47,631 bases of DNA from Bacteroidales bacterium (GTDB taxonomy: Bacteria > Bacteroidota > Bacteroidia > Bacteroidales > Paludibacteraceae), in assembly GCA_015061115.1 (NCBI GenBank), contig SUXE01000023.1, forward strand, positions 1 through 47,631, given 5' to 3'. A program made the translations under genes and the position numbers. Under the pieces are notes generated by a model. The model worked only from the letters and a program-made list of their open reading frames with translations. It searched no databases and had not been told where the DNA came from. Below are positions 9,398-17,710 of the stretch, in pieces; the first letter of the stretch is position 1, and each line of letters opens with the position of its first letter.

Positions 9398-10879
9398 TTA
9401 TAGTTTCAGATCCTCTTTTACGGTATCCATACCTACGATTTCTGCTGTAGTGAACAATGAAGTCATTGAAACTCCAAGTATACCGTGGAGGTTGAGACTC
9501 TGTCCTGTAAGCAACAGATTTTCGATAGGGGTGCGTGGAGTCAGCAACGTCTGCATGACATTGTTGTAATCTTTGCGGATTCCGTATGCTGAACCTTCTA
9601 CAGTTGAAACGTAATCTTTATATGTAAGCGGTGTGCTTGTGTAGATTGTGTCTACAGCATTTTTCAATTGCGGCACATACTTCGAAACAAAGTCTACGCA
9701 TTCTTCCGCTTTCTTATTTTTCATCGCATTGTATTCTTCTCCTCTCTGCATCACTTTTGTGCCATCCCATTGCTCGACTGCCGCCCATGACATAGGTATG
9801 ATGATGTCTACGTTCTCAGCGTATTCATCTCCGTTTTCAGGCACTTGGTAACTCATCAATGCTCCTTTGATCTGAGAATCATCTCCATCGCATACATTCC
9901 AGACATCATCTGTGTCGTAGAAGTACTGGTTTCGATTCAAATATGGAAGGGTATCTTTTTTCAGTTTGATATTTGCGGTGAACATTCCCGTCGTGTTTTG
10001 CAGACGGGTGATTCTGTTGCGGTATATCTTGCGGATCTTTGAACTCTCTTTCACCAACTCCAAAGTGGCGGCAGGGTGTGCACTGGAAATAAATGTTTCA
10101 CCCTGGATCTCTTCTCCGTTGGAAAGACGTGCGTAGGCGATCCTTCCGTCGACTTCTACCAACTCGTCGACTTTTGAGTTTTTCTTCACCATTCCTCCCA
10201 TCTTTTCGATGTCAGCGGCAAGAGAGTCTGCGATCTGTCCGCCACCTCCTTTCAATCGGTAGGCACTGCGGATGAAACTGTCGTTGATCTGTGCGAATGT
10301 GTATAGAGGCAACGTCTCTTTTTTCAGCTCAAGTTTTAAACTTGTGCCAGATACTACGTTTATCAGATCTTCATCTGTGAATGTCTCTTTCAAGAAATCG
10401 TAGGCCGACTGTCCGAATAGGGAAGCGGTGTAGAACGAATCAAGATCTTTAGGAGAAAACTGGTTGAAGATATTGTCGCCGACTTTAGAAAGAAAGTCAA
10501 CGTATTTTTTCAGATTCTGACGTTGGTGAGGGAATTCTTCAGCCAACGCATCAACGAAATTATCGTAACCATTTGCAAAACGATATGATTTGCCTTTGTA
10601 GACAACCTCGTCGAAATAGTCGGAATCCATCTTATGGAAAGGAAGATGGGTAAGGTTGAAATAATCGAATAGACGGTGCAGTGACTGACCGTTGTCGTAG
10701 GCTCCGATGTAGTGATAGCCGGTGTCGAATGTGTGACCTTTGCGTTTGAACACCTGTAGTGATCCGCCAAGTGTGATGCCTTGCTCAAGCACACAGACAC
10801 TCTTTCCGTGTTTTGCACAGATGTATCCGCATTCAAGGCCTCCCAACCCAGCTCCTATTATCACAACATCATATTTCAT
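9398..10879 (-). CDS. Phytoene-desaturase/carotenoid-isomerase-like FAD oxidoreductase
   Basis: The 493-residue enzyme begins with a classic FAD dinucleotide-binding fold, IIGAGLGGLECGYICAKHG (about 6-24), followed by VLEQ. It ends with the family's C-terminal FAD contact region around LLTGQSLNLHGILGVSMTS. The layout matches CrtI/CrtISO/RetSat-type oxidoreductases that desaturate, isomerise or saturate polyene chains. It is the last gene of the operon starting at 16833, 21 bases after the exporter gene. In this setting it may act on the acyl chain or polyene made by the ketosynthase system. No phytoene synthase gene is in the window, so a true carotenoid substrate is unlikely from local evidence. 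Confidence 0.82.
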   Translation of the reverse strand: MKYDVVIIGAGLGGLECGYICAKHGKSVCVLEQGITLGGSLQVFKRKGHTFDTGYHYIGAYDNGQSLHRLFDYFNLTHLPFHKMDSDYFDEVVYKGKSYRFANGYDNFVDALAEEFPHQRQNLKKYVDFLSKVGDNIFNQFSPKDLDSFYTASLFGQSAYDFLKETFTDEDLINVVSGTSLKLELKKETLPLYTFAQINDSFIRSAYRLKGGGGQIADSLAADIEKMGGMVKKNSKVDELVEVDGRIAYARLSNGEEIQGETFISSAHPAATLELVKESSKIRKIYRNRITRLQNTTGMFTANIKLKKDTLPYLNRNQYFYDTDDVWNVCDGDDSQIKGALMSYQVPENGDEYAENVDIIIPMSWAAVEQWDGTKVMQRGEEYNAMKNKKAEECVDFVSKYVPQLKNAVDTIYTSTPLTYKDYVSTVEGSAYGIRKDYNNVMQTLLTPRTPIENLLLTGQSLNLHGILGVSMTSLFTTAEIVGMDTVKEDLKL

Positions 10880-10900
10880 CGCCTCTTTCTGTTAAATCAA

Positions 10901-13900
10901 TTAATTCTTTTCGTAACGGACAAACACATCATCTTCCGCTGTCTGAATGAATCCAAGATTGCTGACAGAAGACGCGAATGTATCCAACGCACTCTTTCTG
11001 ACATATATGATCTTAGCTTTGCTTGCAATCTCAAGCATGTCAGTGTCAGTGTTTGGCAAAGAGCGGTTGATGATTACAATAGAGAATCTGTTGTCTGGTT
11101 TATCAAACTCAAACGAACCGTTTTCCACGTTTCTTGGCACTGTTGCCAAGTCGTCTATCTCAGTAGAGAATGTCATTCTTGAATTACGCAAATAGCAGAA
11201 TGACGCGATTGTAAGCAGATCATCCTTGTCGTCGTCGAAAGAGAATACTTTCACAATGTCATTCTTAAGGATAAACCAATAAGACAAGTATGCGGCTCCA
11301 CAACCGTAGTTTAGCACATTTTCTGCGGCAAACACATCACGTAGGAATAGTTTGTAGTGTGTGGTCGCTACAAGTTCGTCCTTCAATCCTTGCTCTACAG
11401 ATATGCCTTTATATTCATAGTTGTTTCTTAGCTTCTGAGAGTCATTCATTCCGTTAGGACGGAAGAATGATTTTGGATGCATTAGGTTGTATAAAGTGAC
11501 AGGTGCAAGTCCTTTGCGAGTGCGTCGCTTGATAAACCAGTAGAACAAGAATGGCTGCAACGAGTATGCGATGATCACAGTTGCCGACATTCCTACCAGT
11601 GTAGAGAATCCGATGCTCTTCATTGCAGGATGTGTGGCGAACAATAGTGATGATATTCCGACTATAAGCACAAACGCTGAGAATAGGATCGCTGTCTTAT
11701 GGTAGACAAGCAATTGCTTTTTAGTTCGGAAATTCGATAACAATCCATCCATGATGAAGATAGAGTAGTCCACTCCGATACCGTAGATGAATGTGCTGAT
11801 TACGATGTTGACCAGATTGAACTTGATTCCCAGAATTCCCATGATGCCTAGCACGATATACCAGCTTAACGACATCGGTATGAAGCCGATCAATGCTAGC
11901 GTTGTGCTGCGGAATGAGATCAGAAGCACTAGGAATACGAAAATACTTGAGATGAACAATGCGACGTTGAAGTCGTTGTTCATGATCTCGACCAAAGCGT
12001 TTGTATAATAGAACGGATCTATGATGATGAATCGTCTGGCTCCTGAAACTTCAGTCTCTACGATTCTGTCAGTCACTTCGTTTTTGTCGTCTGGCTTCAA
12101 CTGTACAGGTGTGAACAATATATATTTGCCATCAGTCTTCTCTATCATGTTTGATTTCAAACTGCTTGGGAATGCGTTTGATTCAAATAGGGAAGTCGGC
12201 TCATAGTGGGTATTCAACATTCCCCAGAATGGTTGGAAGAAATCCATTGAGAATCCATATTGAGGACACTCTGCAGCCATCATTTTATTTAGTTTCTCAG
12301 CGCGTCTGTCTTTTCCGTACCAGAAATCGTTCCATTTTTCTATTCTGCGTACCTGATCTTTTGTAGTGACGAACAATGACGCAGTATTTCCGTAGCTTGA
12401 CACTTTCTTGTTGGTCTTTTGATTCTCCAACTCTGCGTATAGAGTCTTGTTGAATGTCAGCGCGGAATCAAGATCCTCATCTATTGTTGCATAGTAGATT
12501 GTGCGGTATTCTTTTGTAGAGTGCTCGGCAAGAAGTTCCTGACTCTCCAAAACCCTTGGCTCGTTGTAGCCGATATTCTTTAGGTCAGTGTCGAATTTCA
12601 CCAAGCTCTTTGTGAACAAACAGATGATGCTGACGACCAGGATAGAGATGATCAACCACGTCTTCTTTTCAAATGGATATGAATTGATCTCCTCTAATTT
12701 CTTGAACGCTTTCTCATTCTTCTTGTTTCTGTTCACACTGAAGAAGTGTGGAAGGAATACAAGTGAGAAGAAAGTTGTTCCGACCAATGCCAATGATGCG
12801 AACTTACCGAAGTCGCGAAGCAATGATGCCTCTGTGAACATAAGGCTCATGAAGGCTCCGATTGTTGTCAGACAGCCAAGTATTACAGGTGTAGTCTGGT
12901 CTTTTATCACCGTCTCTGGATCTGATACATACTTGTAGTGGACAAGCACGTGCAGACAGTAGCTTAATGCCACGCCAAGCACTACACCTCCGATTCCCAA
13001 TGCAAGCAACGACATTGATCCCTGATACATGTGGAGTGTGGCAAGTGAGAAGAATGCACCGTAGACTACTGGAAGAAGAAGCATCGGCAATGTGTCCCAA
13101 TTTTTGAAACAGAAGCAGATGACGATGCAGATGAAAATCATAGACACCGATAATGTGTATGCAAGATCCTTCTTTGTCTGTCGTGAATTATATACGCTCT
13201 GTACAGGAGCTCCGTGATAGTAGATGTCGACGTCGGGGTGCAATTCTACGAAATCCTTGATGACATCCTCCATCTCTGTCACCAGTTTTGCTGATTTCTT
13301 GGAGTCAGTCGACGCGAATCCAGGCGACATAAATGCGATGCAGAGAGCAGAGTCTGGTGTGAAGAAATGCTGGTTGATCATAGCGTAGCTGCCACCAAGA
13401 CCTTCCTTCATATTGTCTACTTTGCCAAGCAAAACATCCTTCATTCCAAGAGGGTCTCTGGCAACAAGATCAGATAGCCCCATCATCGGAGAATAAACCA
13501 ATGCCGCGTTACGTTCCATTGATGCTTTTACAGCCTCTGGAGTAAGCAGAGAGTCTATTGCTTTGTAATCTTCGTCTTCAAGATAAATAGGCAAACTTTT
13601 AGACAGGTATTCCATCGCGCCCATCATCACGTTGTTGTCTATCTTGTAAAGAATGTCGGCAATATACTTGTTCGCACTGTCACGCACGATCAATGAGTCC
13701 ATGTATTCGTCGCAACGGGCCGCTAACGTCTCATGGTCTATTGAATCAGAATTTGGTTTGAACACCAAATATATTTTATCCTTCACCTTCAAGTTGGAGA
13801 AGACGACGTTTTCTCCGTGCTCATTCTTTGGTTGTGGAAGAAGACGAGTGATGTCCTCTTCGTAAGTCATTTTTGTTCCTTCATAAAAGAAGAATGCAAA

Positions 13901-13978
13901 ACTAACAAAGAGCAAAACATACATTAACAGTCTGTTTCGCTCTAAAAAACGATATATCGCTAGTGCTATACTTGCCAT
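10901..13978 (-). CDS. MMPL/RND-superfamily exporter with C-terminal methyltransferase-like domain
   Basis: The 1025-residue protein has two copies of the RND half-unit. Each consists of one helix, a periplasmic loop of about 200 residues, then five helices. The second half contains the typical GIGVDYSIFIMDG motif. MMPL proteins move lipids or lipid-like pigments out of the inner membrane. The usual family domain ends near residue 815. The extra C-terminal part (about 855-1025) looks like a class I SAM-methyltransferase fold, with a motif-I-like VLNYGCGAAYLSYW near residue 886 and an acidic FSFDDD after the second strand. The expected motif-I aspartate is Asn, so activity is uncertain. It lies 18 bases after the dehydratase-like gene and probably exports the cluster's product. 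Confidence 0.85.
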   Translation of the reverse strand: MASIALAIYRFLERNRLLMYVLLFVSFAFFFYEGTKMTYEEDITRLLPQPKNEHGENVVFSNLKVKDKIYLVFKPNSDSIDHETLAARCDEYMDSLIVRDSANKYIADILYKIDNNVMMGAMEYLSKSLPIYLEDEDYKAIDSLLTPEAVKASMERNAALVYSPMMGLSDLVARDPLGMKDVLLGKVDNMKEGLGGSYAMINQHFFTPDSALCIAFMSPGFASTDSKKSAKLVTEMEDVIKDFVELHPDVDIYYHGAPVQSVYNSRQTKKDLAYTLSVSMIFICIVICFCFKNWDTLPMLLLPVVYGAFFSLATLHMYQGSMSLLALGIGGVVLGVALSYCLHVLVHYKYVSDPETVIKDQTTPVILGCLTTIGAFMSLMFTEASLLRDFGKFASLALVGTTFFSLVFLPHFFSVNRNKKNEKAFKKLEEINSYPFEKKTWLIISILVVSIICLFTKSLVKFDTDLKNIGYNEPRVLESQELLAEHSTKEYRTIYYATIDEDLDSALTFNKTLYAELENQKTNKKVSSYGNTASLFVTTKDQVRRIEKWNDFWYGKDRRAEKLNKMMAAECPQYGFSMDFFQPFWGMLNTHYEPTSLFESNAFPSSLKSNMIEKTDGKYILFTPVQLKPDDKNEVTDRIVETEVSGARRFIIIDPFYYTNALVEIMNNDFNVALFISSIFVFLVLLISFRSTTLALIGFIPMSLSWYIVLGIMGILGIKFNLVNIVISTFIYGIGVDYSIFIMDGLLSNFRTKKQLLVYHKTAILFSAFVLIVGISSLLFATHPAMKSIGFSTLVGMSATVIIAYSLQPFLFYWFIKRRTRKGLAPVTLYNLMHPKSFFRPNGMNDSQKLRNNYEYKGISVEQGLKDELVATTHYKLFLRDVFAAENVLNYGCGAAYLSYWFILKNDIVKVFSFDDDKDDLLTIASFCYLRNSRMTFSTEIDDLATVPRNVENGSFEFDKPDNRFSIVIINRSLPNTDTDMLEIASKAKIIYVRKSALDTFASSVSNLGFIQTAEDDVFVRYEKN

Positions 13979-13996
13979 CTTTATTTTTTCTTTCTC

Positions 13997-14365
13997 TTAT
14001 TGCACTTTTTTAAAGTCACCTTTTAATGTTAGGAATGTGGTGTCACCACTTTCAATTGTGCATTTAGCCTTGAATGATTCGCCTTCGTCTGAAAGGGAGA
14101 ATACAATGTCAAGATTCGGATTTTCGTTTGGAGTGATCAACGAGGAAAACTTCACTTGTTTGAGCTCTGATATGAGTAACTTCACACCTGTGGCTTCTTG
14201 AATACACTCGCGTATCATTTGTGTGCTGCAAACGCCCGGACAGACTGGCATTCCAGGGAAGTGTCCTTTGTATACCTCGTGGTCTGGATTAAGTTTCACA
14301 GAATAGCGGAACCCATCGTCTGTAGCAACCTTGTTTGTGATTTCAAAATAACTGTTAAGCAACAT
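13997..14365 (-). CDS. FabZ-like hotdog protein with altered catalytic site
   Basis: This 122-residue protein carries the FabZ active-site segment GHFPGMPVCPGV (34-45). In FabZ the catalytic His sits in HFPG and a catalytic Glu follows 14 residues later. Here His35 is present but the Glu position is Gln49. It may therefore be a non-dehydrating hotdog protein, an inactive partner, or an enzyme using another acid. It lies 6 bases after the thioesterase gene and 18 bases before the exporter gene, inside the ketosynthase operon, so a role in acyl-chain processing on the carrier protein is likely. Confidence 0.85.
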   Translation of the reverse strand: MLLNSYFEITNKVATDDGFRYSVKLNPDHEVYKGHFPGMPVCPGVCSTQMIRECIQEATGVKLLISELKQVKFSSLITPNENPNLDIVFSLSDEGESFKAKCTIESGDTTFLTLKGDFKKVQ

Positions 14366-14371
14366 TGCAAT

Positions 14372-14863
14372 TTATTTTTTTACACCAAAACCATATTTGT
14401 CTTTCCAGTCTTGGAAAAATTTTGGTGTTGATATTTCCAACTCACTGCCTGTCATCCACAATTGTGTTGTGCGGGCAGTAAGTATTAGTTTATGTGTGTC
14501 TTCTTTCGGAGAAAAAGCTTCTTCATCCGAAAGATCCCTGTTTTCGAGTTTATACAATAGGTAGTCGAACACAAGTTTAGCACCTCTTGATGGCACATAT
14601 CTTGTCTCCAACACCAATATGTCGTCCACTGTGGCTGGCGATTTGTATTGAATGCTCACGTCGACTATAGGAGCCGTCAGTCCAGCTTTGAACATGTCGT
14701 TATATCCGAGACCATAGCGTCTGCCGAACGCTTCTCTTCCGTCTTCCAGATATGCCACATAACTTCCGTGCCAAACGACGCGTATTGAATCCACTTCAGA
14801 GAAGCGGACTTTGATTTTGATGAAGTCTTTCAGCTCGTTGACTTTCAAATCCGTCGTTGCCAT
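14372..14863 (-). CDS. 4HBT-type acyl-CoA/ACP thioesterase
   Basis: The 163-residue hotdog protein has the thioesterase signature VRFSEVDSIRVVWHGSYVAY, in which the acidic residues and the W-H-G-x-Y-x-x-Y pattern match the 4-hydroxybenzoyl-CoA thioesterase/YbgC group. Such enzymes release acyl groups from CoA or ACP in the cytosol, and aryl-polyene clusters commonly carry one. It is packed between two other hotdog genes (20 and 6 bases apart), which supports a role in chain release or editing in this pathway. Confidence 0.85.
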   Translation of the reverse strand: MATTDLKVNELKDFIKIKVRFSEVDSIRVVWHGSYVAYLEDGREAFGRRYGLGYNDMFKAGLTAPIVDVSIQYKSPATVDDILVLETRYVPSRGAKLVFDYLLYKLENRDLSDEEAFSPKEDTHKLILTARTTQLWMTGSELEISTPKFFQDWKDKYGFGVKK

Positions 14864-14883
14864 GGCAATCTTGTAGACAATTT

Positions 14884-15312
14884 TTACTCTTTGATGAAGA
14901 TCTTCATTGTGCAGCTGGCTGCGACATTACCGTCTACTTTGGCTTCAGCTGTAAGCAGGGTGATGTTCATGACCACACTCTGGATCTTTATTTCTGTAAG
15001 GATTCTGTCTCCAGCCTTAGGCAGAAAATTCATCTTGAAATTCTTTACTTCTCCAATGAATCCTATTGGAGTCTCTTTTCCTTCTGCGATGGCGTTATAA
15101 CCAGCAAAAGCCGAGGCTGATTGAGCGATGTGCTCAATCAAACCCGGCTCAATAAAGTGTCCTTCGCGACAGAAAAAGTTATCTTCGGCAACAGTCAAAC
15201 CTGTATGCCCTTCTTCCGGAGTAGCATCATAGAACGTGTCGACCATCATGATCGGCATACGCTGTGGTATGAGCTTTTTGATACTTTCTCCTTCGTACAA
15301 AGGTTGTTTCAT
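14884..15312 (-). CDS. ApeP-like 3-hydroxyacyl-ACP dehydratase
   Basis: This 142-residue hotdog protein resembles the dehydratases of aryl-polyene clusters. It has IKKLIPQRMPIMMVD near the start (11-25), then a core containing His52 and Glu60 within GHFIEPGLIEHIAQSAS. Compared with FabZ there is a two-residue deletion between the PG turn and the glutamate, as in ApeP-type proteins, but both catalytic residues are kept. It is therefore the more likely active dehydratase of the cluster. It lies 15 bases after the carrier-protein gene. Confidence 0.82.
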   Translation of the reverse strand: MKQPLYEGESIKKLIPQRMPIMMVDTFYDATPEEGHTGLTVAEDNFFCREGHFIEPGLIEHIAQSASAFAGYNAIAEGKETPIGFIGEVKNFKMNFLPKAGDRILTEIKIQSVVMNITLLTAEAKVDGNVAASCTMKIFIKE

Positions 15313-15327
15313 CTTTAGTAATTTTGC

Positions 15328-15570
15328 TTATGCCTGGTGCTCAGCGATGTAATCATAAAGACTCTGGAAAGTAAGGATTGTACCTACCTCCGCACTTGGA
15401 ATCTTAACACCAAACTCGTTCTCTACCAAACCTACTAGGTCTACAATCGCAAGTGAATCAAGCTCAAGTGTAGATTTGATGTTAGCATCTGGAGTGATGT
15501 TTTCGATATCCACTTCAAACTCCTCAGACAACACTGTGTTAATCTTTTCGATTAGTTCTTGATTTGCCAT
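15328..15570 (-). CDS. Acyl carrier protein of the cluster
   Basis: The 80-residue acidic helical protein has the phosphopantetheine attachment motif LELDSL with Ser39. It is not likely to be the housekeeping AcpP because it lies inside a dedicated operon, after the ketosynthase (36 bases) and before the hotdog genes, and the surrounding sequence differs from the canonical fabF context. It presumably tethers the growing chain. No phosphopantetheinyl transferase gene is visible here, so it must be activated by one encoded elsewhere. Confidence 0.92.
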   Translation of the reverse strand: MANQELIEKINTVLSEEFEVDIENITPDANIKSTLELDSLAIVDLVGLVENEFGVKIPSAEVGTILTFQSLYDYIAEHQA

Positions 15571-15606
15571 TTTCTTATTGTTTAATTGTTTAGTTTTTCC
15601 TTTTGT

Positions 15607-16833
15607 TTATTCTTTGTAATCAGTTACGACAAGAGTTGAGTTTGTACCGCCGAAACCGAATGAGTTAGAGATGAATGTGTCGAAGCCAGTGTCGATTCTG
15701 CTTGCAGGGATGTTTAGTCTGCAAGTGTCCTCGTCTGGATTCTCGAAATTCAAGTTCTCTGCGATAAAGCCGTTCTTCATCATTATCATAGAGTAGATGA
15801 TTTCTGAAGCTCCGGCCATCCACATCTCGTGTCCAGTGAATCCCTTTGTCGACGCTACGTATGGCTTGTATTCACCAAGAACGTTAGCGATCGCTGTCGC
15901 TTCACGTGCATCTCCGATATGTGTACTTGTCGCATGTGCGTTCAAGTATGCCACTTTCTTCAAGTCTACCTTGCTCTCTCTGATTGCCATCTCCAATGAT
16001 TTTGATGGACCCTCAACATTAGGAGAAGAGATATGGTCACCGTTTGAAGAGAATCCCCAACCAAGGATTTCGCCAAGGATTGTAGCACCTCTACGCTTAG
16101 CACTCTCAAGTGATTCGATAATCACAGTCGCTGCACCACCGCCAGGCACCAAACCGTCACGGTCTCTGTCGAATGGACGAGAAGCCTTTGTAGGCTCAGA
16201 CTCACGAGTAGAGAAAGCACTGATACCATCGAAACTTCCTACTGCGTAAGGATTGATCTCCTGTGCTCCACCGCAAACAACGATGTCCTGTAGGCCGTTC
16301 TTGATCAATAGGGCTCCAAGACCAATTGAGTGTGATGAGCTGGCACATGCAGCTGATATAGTAAGGTTGATTCCTTTTAGCTTGAAAATACAACCAAGAT
16401 TCATAGTTACTGTAGAGTTCATCGACTGGAAGATCGCACCACTACCACATAGGGTTGTGTCTTTCTTTGCTTTGATCTTCTCAACTGACTCTACAACTGG
16501 AACAGCAGAACTGTCATTACCATAGATAAGACCGACGTCGTTCTTGTCGAGAAAATCTTGGTCAAGACCTGCCTGACGCAATGCATCCACTGTAGCGCAG
16601 TATGCATATTTAGCCTGCTCTGGCATGAACTGACGCTGCTGGCGAGAAAGTTCTTTCTTCAAATCTGGAATCTCAAGCTTTGATGTCAAAGCTGAACGAA
16701 ATCCCATGTCTTTTCTCTCTTGGTCAAAAATGATACCACTTTTGCCAGTGTATAGAGAATCACGAACCTCATCAAGGGTCTTACCCAAACATGAGTATAT
16801 TCCCATTCCCGTAATGACAACCCTTCTATCCAT
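15607..16833 (-). CDS. Beta-ketoacyl-ACP synthase (FabF/KAS II-like) of the cluster
   Basis: The 408-residue protein is a complete elongating ketosynthase with the Cys-His-His triad: Cys163 in AACASSSHSIG, His300 in LNAHATSTHIGDA and His335 in KGFTGHEMWMAG. It also has the C-terminal GFGGTN glycine-rich segment. It extends acyl chains on ACP with malonyl units. It is the first gene of the leftward operon and is preceded by a -7 box and an operator-like inverted repeat. A GTATGT-caca-ACATAC hairpin (16875-16890) lies in its leader. A second (chain-length) ketosynthase, a ketoreductase and an acyltransferase, common in aryl-polyene clusters, are absent from the window. Confidence 0.9.
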   Translation of the reverse strand: MDRRVVITGMGIYSCLGKTLDEVRDSLYTGKSGIIFDQERKDMGFRSALTSKLEIPDLKKELSRQQRQFMPEQAKYAYCATVDALRQAGLDQDFLDKNDVGLIYGNDSSAVPVVESVEKIKAKKDTTLCGSGAIFQSMNSTVTMNLGCIFKLKGINLTISAACASSSHSIGLGALLIKNGLQDIVVCGGAQEINPYAVGSFDGISAFSTRESEPTKASRPFDRDRDGLVPGGGAATVIIESLESAKRRGATILGEILGWGFSSNGDHISSPNVEGPSKSLEMAIRESKVDLKKVAYLNAHATSTHIGDAREATAIANVLGEYKPYVASTKGFTGHEMWMAGASEIIYSMIMMKNGFIAENLNFENPDEDTCRLNIPASRIDTGFDTFISNSFGFGGTNSTLVVTDYKE

Positions 16834-16906
16834 AATCTTTAAGCTTTATCTTTTTCTGTATTGTCCCAATATTCGTATGTCACAACATACAATACCTAAA
16901 ACAACG

Positions 16907-16947
16907 CAAAACTATCATTTTTTTTTATGTTTGCGAACAACCGTTCG
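16907..16947 (-). promoter_or_regulatory. Operon promoter with overlapping TetR-type operator candidate
   Basis: On the minus strand a TAGTTTTG -7 box (16907-16914) is preceded by an inverted repeat, CGAAC-4-GTTCG (16934-16947), at the distance where a Bacteroidota -33 element would lie. The repeat resembles the GAACGTTC core of the tetR operators. Occupation would block the ketosynthase operon promoter. The inverted repeat is observed; the repression is inferred. Confidence 0.5.
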
Positions 16948-16964
16948 TCAAAAATTTATATTTT

Positions 16965-17567
16965 TTACTTTTTTAGCAACTTATATAACTCTAAGTGTGA
17001 CTTTTTGAACAATTCCAACTCGTGTTTGATTGTCGTTTCGTCTGCTTTCGTTTCTCCGAAATTTCCTTTCACACTCTCAAATGTGTATGCAATAGTGTCC
17101 ACATCAATGTCGGATCTGATTTCTCCGTTCTCAATGCTTTTCTGTATCGCCGCTACCCAAACAGAATGGATCTTTTTCTTCACATCGCTGATCGCAGTGG
17201 CAAGATACTCGTCATGTGAGAATGCGTAGAATAGAATTCCTGTATAGTTTGAAAATGTGATGTTCGGATTTTTCAAATCCGCCATACTTCTGGCAATCAC
17301 TTTGAAACAGTTGACGTAGATGTCGATCAAGTCAAGTATCGTTGTCGAATCTGTCACTTTGTCCAATCCTCCGTTGATGAAGTCTAAGAAATACTTCCTC
17401 ATTACGGCTTCAAACAATTCCTCTTTGCTCTTGAAATAATAGTACATCGTCGCTCGACCAATGTCAAGTGACTTCTGCAGCGTCGAAACAGTCACTTTTT
17501 CATATCCATCGATCAAGTACTGCTCGAATGCTTTTTGCACTATTATATCTTTCATGTTATCCCTCAT
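16965..17567 (-). CDS. TetR/AcrR-family transcriptional regulator
   Basis: The 200-residue protein has an N-terminal TetR helix-turn-helix (about residues 5-50: VSTLQKSLDIGRATMYYYFKS) and an all-helical C-terminal ligand and dimer domain. ATG 17567 is used; ATG 17555 is also possible. The gene lies directly upstream of, and co-directional with, the ketosynthase operon. Twin palindromes sit in its own promoter and a related one in the operon promoter, so autoregulation and control of the cluster are likely. The ligand may be an acyl-CoA or the pathway product, but nothing in the sequence shows this. Confidence 0.9.
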   Translation of the reverse strand: MRDNMKDIIVQKAFEQYLIDGYEKVTVSTLQKSLDIGRATMYYYFKSKEELFEAVMRKYFLDFINGGLDKVTDSTTILDLIDIYVNCFKVIARSMADLKNPNITFSNYTGILFYAFSHDEYLATAISDVKKKIHSVWVAAIQKSIENGEIRSDIDVDTIAYTFESVKGNFGETKADETTIKHELELFKKSHLELYKLLKK

Positions 17568-17596
17568 AATCTATTAAGATAGATAATAAACCAATG

Positions 17597-17604
17597 CAAA
17601 ATTA
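17597..17604 (-). promoter_or_regulatory. -7 box (TAATTTTG) of tetR
   Basis: A perfect TAnnTTTG box on the minus strand, 29 bases before ATG 17567. The first operator-like palindrome begins 10 bases upstream of it, covering the -33 region. Confidence 0.55.
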
Positions 17605-17614
17605 TAACTTTTTT

Positions 17615-17660
17615 TTGAATGAACGTTCAATACACTGAAAAAAATTGAATGAACGTTCAA
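17615..17660. promoter_or_regulatory. Twin TetR operator candidates
   Basis: Two identical 16-base boxes, TTGAATGAACGTTCAA, lie at 17615-17630 and 17645-17660. Each contains the perfect palindrome TGAACGTTCA (17620-17629 and 17650-17659). They are spaced exactly 30 bases apart, about three helical turns, which fits two dimers on one face of DNA. Their position upstream of the tetR -7 box suggests autorepression. Confidence 0.65.
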
Positions 17661-17670
17661 TTTTTAAAAA

Positions 17671-17700
17671 ATGTTAAAAAAGCCGTGGGATGCCACGGCT
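17671..17700 (-). terminator. Terminator of the GT2 gene
   Basis: Arms AGCCGTGG (17681-17688) and CCACGGCT (17693-17700) enclose a GATG loop. A T-rich run follows on the minus strand. It lies 10 bases after the glycosyltransferase stop codon and separates that gene from tetR. Confidence 0.85.
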
Positions 17701-17710
17701 TCTTTAATGT

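Noticed and set aside
9398-10879. True carotenoid biosynthesis locus
   Set aside because: No phytoene synthase, lycopene cyclase or prenyltransferase gene is near; the neighbours are acyl-chain enzymes.
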